From: an uncultured Bacilli bacterium
Lineage (GTDB): Bacteria; Bacillota_I; Bacilli_A; RF39; UBA660
Assembly (NCBI GenBank): GCA_934101115.1
Contig: CAKOPW010000022.1
Location: forward strand, 1-17,238
Reading direction: 5' to 3'
Length of the DNA stretch: 17,238 nucleotides
Shown here: piece by piece, positions 13,979 through 17,238 of the stretch
Layout of the letters: each line of letters opens with the position of its first letter
Position numbering within the stretch: the first letter of the stretch is position 1
The notes under the pieces: model-generated
What the model saw: the letters and a program-made list of their open reading frames with translations, nothing else
Told to the model about the DNA's origin: nothing
Database searches by the model: none
Made by a program: the position numbers and the translations under genes

Positions 13979-15713
13979 TGATTCTATGAATTATAAATAT
14001 ATACATCTACTATATGTCCCAACATTAGCTTGCAATATGGGATGTAAGTATTGTTACTTAGAGGAAAACACGGTTAGTCAAGGAGATATGAATCCTTTAA
14101 ACACTTTAGAATATACCATAAATAAATTAAAAAATAGTGGTGTAATTCCTTTTAATATTTCTCTTCATGGAGGAGAAGTAACAACTTTATCAAAGAATGA
14201 TTTCCATGATATTATAAAATACATAAGTGAATATTATAAGGAAAATAAAACGTTAATTGAAAGTGCTGGATTTACTGTAGGAAATCCGCATATAAAAACT
14301 AATTTATACAGTTTAGATAAACATATTGATACAATAAAAGAATACAATGTTTCTATTTCTGGAAGCTTAGATTTACCTTTTTCTTTACATGATCAATATC
14401 GTCTAACTAAAGGAAATCAAAAAACGTTAAATAAAATTTTAGCAAATATTGAACTTTTAAAGGATATTCCAAATAAGAAAAAAGTATCAGCAACTATATT
14501 TAAAGAACATTATGAACATTTAGATGAAATAATAGATGATATAAAATATTTAGATGAATTTACTTGTTTAGACATGAATGATTTTAATTTTATGATAGGA
14601 TTTGACTATAATTCATGTGGTTTATTACATCCTATTACTGAAGATGAACAAGTAAAATTTTACAATAAAATGCATGAGAGCTTTGATGGAACTAATTTAG
14701 ATGCTGGCGTAAATGGACCTTGGTTTAATGAATTTGGTCCAGGCTATTGTACTAACTGTGATAACTGTGGAGAAAAGTTTTTTTTGCTTGAAGTAAATGG
14801 AGATATTTATTCATGTGTAAGAGGGCAAAAACATAAAGATTATTATTACGGAAACATTTTTAAAGATTCAGTTGAAGATATTTTAACAACTGCTAAAAAT
14901 AAGATGTTCTTAAACCATAATAGAGAACCATTTAACGATGAATGTTCTAAATGTGGCTATTTATATTTATGTAAAACTGGCTGCCCATTTGTAAAAAATA
15001 TGTATCAAACTAATAAAAGTTATACATGTAAGTTACAACAAAAAATGTATCAAGATCGAGGCTATGAAAAAGATCCTACAAATGATGAATTTGTTTATCA
15101 ATATGTTAGTAAAATGCGTACAACAGATGTAAGCAACTACATTCCCAAAGATAATGATGATAATTCACTTGCTAATCTAATAAAAAAGGATAAGAGATTA
15201 AAATATATCTATGATGATTCATCCTTTATTCTCGATATTAATGGAGTAGAATATAACTTATCCTCTCAAATATTAAATGTATCAAGAGAGTTTGTATATT
15301 TAACAAAAGAATCTAAAATTAAAATATATATGAAAAAGAATATGATTGAAGAAGAATGTGATTATCCAGAAAACAATGCTCTTTATATTATGATCCTAAG
15401 TGGAAATTTAGTAACTTATGGAGACGAAGGAAGAACAAAACAAAGACATGTAAACACAACTCAAATTTTTAAAGGAGTACTTGATAATATACCAAGCAGT
15501 AAAGAAGGGTACTATGTTTATGATATAAGCAATTTAATTCATGAATATAAAGATTTTTATTCAAAAGAAAATCCTAACAATATTTTCTTTACAACAACAT
15601 CTCTAAGAGAATATCATTATTTAAAACAAAAAAATAATGCTTATTACCATTTAGCAGCAATTAATTTACCATTTCAAAACATGGAATTTATTTATATAGA
15701 TGAGGAGTTATAA
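13962..15713 (+). CDS. Radical SAM/SPASM enzyme, peptide-maturase type
   Basis: A 583-residue cytosolic iron-sulfur enzyme. The radical SAM cluster motif is C24-x3-C28-x2-C31 (LACNMGCKYCY), which binds a 4Fe-4S cluster and SAM; GGE follows at 70-72 (SLHGGEVTT). A SPASM domain for extra clusters follows: C263, C266, C269, then C285 (VNGDIYSC), and C328-x2-C331-x5-C337-x3-C341 with C356. This layout is typical of enzymes that modify peptides (anaerobic sulfatase maturases and RiPP maturases). No sulfatase is nearby, and a small protein with a Gly/Ser/Asn tail is encoded two bases downstream. Residues from about 385 to 583 are an extra domain I do not recognise, perhaps for substrate binding. 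The start is uncertain: ATGs at 13962, 13971 and 13986 are in frame, all without a good RBS, and the first two overlap the upstream gene. M9 (13986, MNYKYIHLLYVP) best resembles family N-termini. Confidence 0.85.
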   Translation: MYTMTSDSMNYKYIHLLYVPTLACNMGCKYCYLEENTVSQGDMNPLNTLEYTINKLKNSGVIPFNISLHGGEVTTLSKNDFHDIIKYISEYYKENKTLIESAGFTVGNPHIKTNLYSLDKHIDTIKEYNVSISGSLDLPFSLHDQYRLTKGNQKTLNKILANIELLKDIPNKKKVSATIFKEHYEHLDEIIDDIKYLDEFTCLDMNDFNFMIGFDYNSCGLLHPITEDEQVKFYNKMHESFDGTNLDAGVNGPWFNEFGPGYCTNCDNCGEKFFLLEVNGDIYSCVRGQKHKDYYYGNIFKDSVEDILTTAKNKMFLNHNREPFNDECSKCGYLYLCKTGCPFVKNMYQTNKSYTCKLQQKMYQDRGYEKDPTNDEFVYQYVSKMRTTDVSNYIPKDNDDNSLANLIKKDKRLKYIYDDSSFILDINGVEYNLSSQILNVSREFVYLTKESKIKIYMKKNMIEEECDYPENNALYIMILSGNLVTYGDEGRTKQRHVNTTQIFKGVLDNIPSSKEGYYVYDISNLIHEYKDFYSKENPNNIFFTTTSLREYHYLKQKNNAYYHLAAINLPFQNMEFIYIDEEL

Positions 15714-15715
15714 AA

Positions 15716-16069
15716 ATGAAAGAAGAAGCAAAAACATATGAAGAGTTAATTAGAAAAAAAAGATGCATAGATATAACAAAGTACTATGAACTTGATGAAA
15801 ATGATTTAGAAACTATTTATACATTTTTAAAAGAAAATCCAGCTGGTGTTGTAAGAGGCGGATTAGAAAATTTAGTGTTAACTTGTAAGGGTAAAGAAAA
15901 TCAAGTAATTGTTTCTAGAAAAAAGTCTGCAACTATTGATGGTTTAATTGTTAGCAATAAATTATTTAAGATTATTCCACACTATACACCTTCAAGTGGA
16001 GGCGGGTACTCTAGCGGTGGTTCTTCATCAAATAATAATAACAATAATAACAACAACAATAATAATTAG
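15716..16069 (+). CDS. Small protein with Gly/Ser and poly-Asn tail, candidate radical SAM substrate
   Basis: A 117-residue protein without signal peptide or membrane segment and not recognised as a family. Residues 1-40 are charged and helical (YEELIRKKRCIDITKYYELDENDLETIYTFLKEN can be read in two helices), 41-90 look alpha/beta (VVRGGLENLVLTC, NQVIVSRKK, GLIVSNKLFKIIP), and the tail is low complexity: PSSGGGYSSGGSSS (92-105) and twelve Asn (106-117) to the stop. A folded leader-like part plus a short Gly/Ser/Asn tail, directly behind a radical SAM/SPASM gene (two-base gap), is the layout of a RiPP precursor or other modified protein. It has no double-Gly leader cleavage site that I would trust and no peptidase neighbour, so it may be modified but not cut. 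GAGGAG (15702-15707), eight bases before the ATG, is a strong RBS, suggesting high expression. The role is inference. Confidence 0.7.
   Translation: MKEEAKTYEELIRKKRCIDITKYYELDENDLETIYTFLKENPAGVVRGGLENLVLTCKGKENQVIVSRKKSATIDGLIVSNKLFKIIPHYTPSSGGGYSSGGSSSNNNNNNNNNNNN
16031..16066 (+). repeat. Trinucleotide AAY tract coding for twelve Asn
   Basis: Twelve consecutive AAT or AAC codons at the very end of the gene, followed at once by TAG. The mix of AAT and AAC shows it is not one freshly slipped unit, but length change by whole codons would keep the stop in frame. Confidence 0.95.
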
Positions 16070-16077
16070 GAGGAGTT

Positions 16078-17091
16078 ATGGCATTTATAGTAGATGAATT
16101 TCATAAAAAGCAACTTGATAAACATAAAATAAATATTAAAACAACATACATATCAGAGAACAAAATTTTAGAAAGAAACACAAATGGTGAAAAAAATGAT
16201 GATGTAAAAAATGGCATCAGAGCTAGAAAGGATTATTATATAAAAGATTCTTTAGTGCATACTGAAACAAAGTTTGATTCTAGAATAACTTATACATACA
16301 TATCAGAAGATTTATTAAAGAATAATTTTAAATGTGTTAACTGTGGAATGTCCAGTGATTTAAATACTTTTATTGATGGTTGTCCTTACTGTGGAACAAA
16401 CTATAATCTAGAATATACTGATAAAGATTTGGGAAGTAAATACCATTATGATTTAGTATTAAAAAGTAACATTTATAGAGTAATTACTGGTATTGTAGAT
16501 TTAATTATAAGTATTATATTATCTTTTATTTATATTAAAACAACCTCTAGAACTTTTAATTCTTATGACATATCAAAAGTTTTTATCTTTGGTTTCATTT
16601 TATCTTTAGTCTTATATTATGTATTTTATTTAATGGACGCATACGTAGTACTTGGACCAATAAAAAATTATAAGGATAGAATTAATAAAGAACAAGAAAA
16701 ATTTTGGTCTTCATCAAATATAGATAAAAAAACATTTTTCAATAATTTAAATTATGAAATAAGAAAAAAATATTATAGCAATGAAAATATCATTGATTAT
16801 GATATTCTAGATTATGATAAATTTACTAATTATGAAAAAAATAATAAAATACATGTTAAAGTCAAAGTATATTTAAGAGTTATTTATTTTATAAATGGAA
16901 AACTAAAATCAAAATATATAAAAGATGAATTTGTTCTCGTAAGACATAACGAAGAATTAGAAACTATATCAGAAGGAACTAATATGTTAAGATGTCATAA
17001 TTGTGGCTCAACATTAAATGTAAATGATGAAACATGTTCTTATTGCGGAACTAAAATAAAATATTATCAAGAATGGATGCTTGAAAAGTAA
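16078..17091 (+). CDS. Two-TM protein with two zinc ribbons and a Tim44-like region
   Basis: A 337-residue membrane protein. In order: a soluble N-terminal region (1-80), zinc ribbon 1 (C86, C89, C102, C105; KCVNCGM and GCPYCGTN), two membrane segments about 135-153 and 168-186, a basic linker, an alpha/beta region about 205-298 with YLRVIYFINGKLKSKYIKD and EFVLVRHNEELETI, and zinc ribbon 2 (C306, C309, C320, C323; RCHNCG and CSYCGTK). The strand pattern before the second ribbon, ending in 'EF.LVR', resembles Tim44-like domains of bacterial proteins often called zinc-ribbon transport proteins; I hold that at moderate confidence. The function is not known. It is last in the operon, with AGGAGGAG (16068-16075) overlapping the stop of the previous gene and a terminator overlapping its own stop. 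Zinc ribbons are shared with the LRR membrane protein two genes upstream, which suggests a common envelope complex. Confidence 0.7.
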   Translation: MAFIVDEFHKKQLDKHKINIKTTYISENKILERNTNGEKNDDVKNGIRARKDYYIKDSLVHTETKFDSRITYTYISEDLLKNNFKCVNCGMSSDLNTFIDGCPYCGTNYNLEYTDKDLGSKYHYDLVLKSNIYRVITGIVDLIISIILSFIYIKTTSRTFNSYDISKVFIFGFILSLVLYYVFYLMDAYVVLGPIKNYKDRINKEQEKFWSSSNIDKKTFFNNLNYEIRKKYYSNENIIDYDILDYDKFTNYEKNNKIHVKVKVYLRVIYFINGKLKSKYIKDEFVLVRHNEELETISEGTNMLRCHNCGSTLNVNDETCSYCGTKIKYYQEWMLEK

Positions 17092-17110
17092 CAGAGATGT
17101 TACTTTTTTT
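17084..17110 (+). terminator. Terminator of the radical SAM operon
   Basis: AAAAGTAACA (17084-17093) and TGTTACTTTT (17098-17107) form a 10-bp stem with a GAGA loop, running into a T tract to 17110. It overlaps the stop codon at 17089-17091. Confidence 0.9.
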
Positions 17111-17161
17111 ATAAAATATTATTTTTTTAGGTTCTAATTTTGTCGACATTTGTTGAGTTTA

Positions 17162-17189
17162 TTGACAATGAAAATTAAGTATCTATAAT
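17162..17189 (+). promoter_or_regulatory. Consensus sigma-A promoter for a gene beyond the window
   Basis: Perfect TTGACA (17162-17167) and perfect TATAAT (17184-17189) with a 16-base spacer. It is the best promoter in the window, as expected for a strongly expressed housekeeping gene. Confidence 0.85.
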
Positions 17190-17238
17190 ACAAACTCGAG
17201 AAGCAGAAGAAGATGCTTATCACTTCCAAACTAGAGGC
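17190..17238 (+). other. Start of a transcribed leader, cut by the window end
   Basis: The first ~42 bases of transcript after the consensus promoter are richer in G and C than the surrounding intergenic DNA and can fold: AAGCA (17201-17205) pairs with TGCTT (17214-17218) around GAAGAAGA. No start codon with an RBS is visible. A structured leader such as the ribosomal-protein L20 leader before infC is possible, but I cannot confirm it from this fragment. Confidence 0.35.

Noticed and set aside
13962..15713. Anaerobic sulfatase maturase as the name for the radical SAM gene
   Set aside because: The cluster motifs fit, but no sulfatase is nearby and the long C-terminal extension differs from that family.
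1..17238. Mycoplasma-type code (TGA = Trp), suggested by the extreme AT content
   Set aside because: Trp residues in conserved proteins are TGG, and TGA ends the gene at 9220.

Overview
The window is very AT-rich, almost fully coding DNA from a low-GC Gram-positive bacterium (Firmicutes/Bacillota, most likely a Bacilli-type gut lineage of the Erysipelotrichales/RF39 kind). The order is inferred from style and not shown by a marker gene. Ribosome binding sites match AAGGAGGTGATC, promoters are TTGNNN-17-TATAAT or TGn-TATAAT, and terminators are short A/T-rich hairpins with T tracts. TGA is used as a stop (end of the gene at 9220) and Trp is TGG, so the code is the standard bacterial one and not the Mycoplasma code.

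Left part (1-4289), housekeeping and scattered genes on the + strand: a DUF3419-type SAM-binding protein, aspS (aspartyl-tRNA synthetase, without a T-box leader), an HD-domain phosphohydrolase, and a secreted or anchored TasA/camelysin-like small protein. Middle (4297-8853): a bidirectional terminator, then a divergent pair made of a TetR regulator (-) and a 1249-residue MMPL/RND exporter (+), separated by an operator-like cluster of TTTTGTTG half-sites. The exporter gene is an in-frame fusion. After the twelfth predicted membrane segment come a Shine-Dalgarno, an ATG and a complete Sec signal peptide, followed by a YhgE/Pip-like extracellular domain.

Next (8867-11359): a small membrane protein with an apparently leaderless mRNA, a transglutaminase-like Cys/His protein, and a tandem HD-domain protein whose first HD copy is degenerate.

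Right part (11437-17091): a tight five-gene + strand operon. It encodes a NT5C-like HAD phosphatase, a membrane protein with a zinc ribbon and BspA-type leucine-rich repeats, a radical SAM/SPASM enzyme of the peptide-maturase type with an unknown ~200-residue C-terminal extension, a 117-residue protein ending in Gly/Ser-rich sequence plus twelve Asn, and a two-TM protein with two zinc ribbons and a Tim44-like region. The radical SAM gene next to a small protein with a low-complexity tail suggests an undescribed peptide- or protein-modification system at the cell envelope. This is the best candidate in the window for something new; substrate and chemistry are inference. The window ends in a consensus promoter and the start of a transcribed leader for a gene outside the window.
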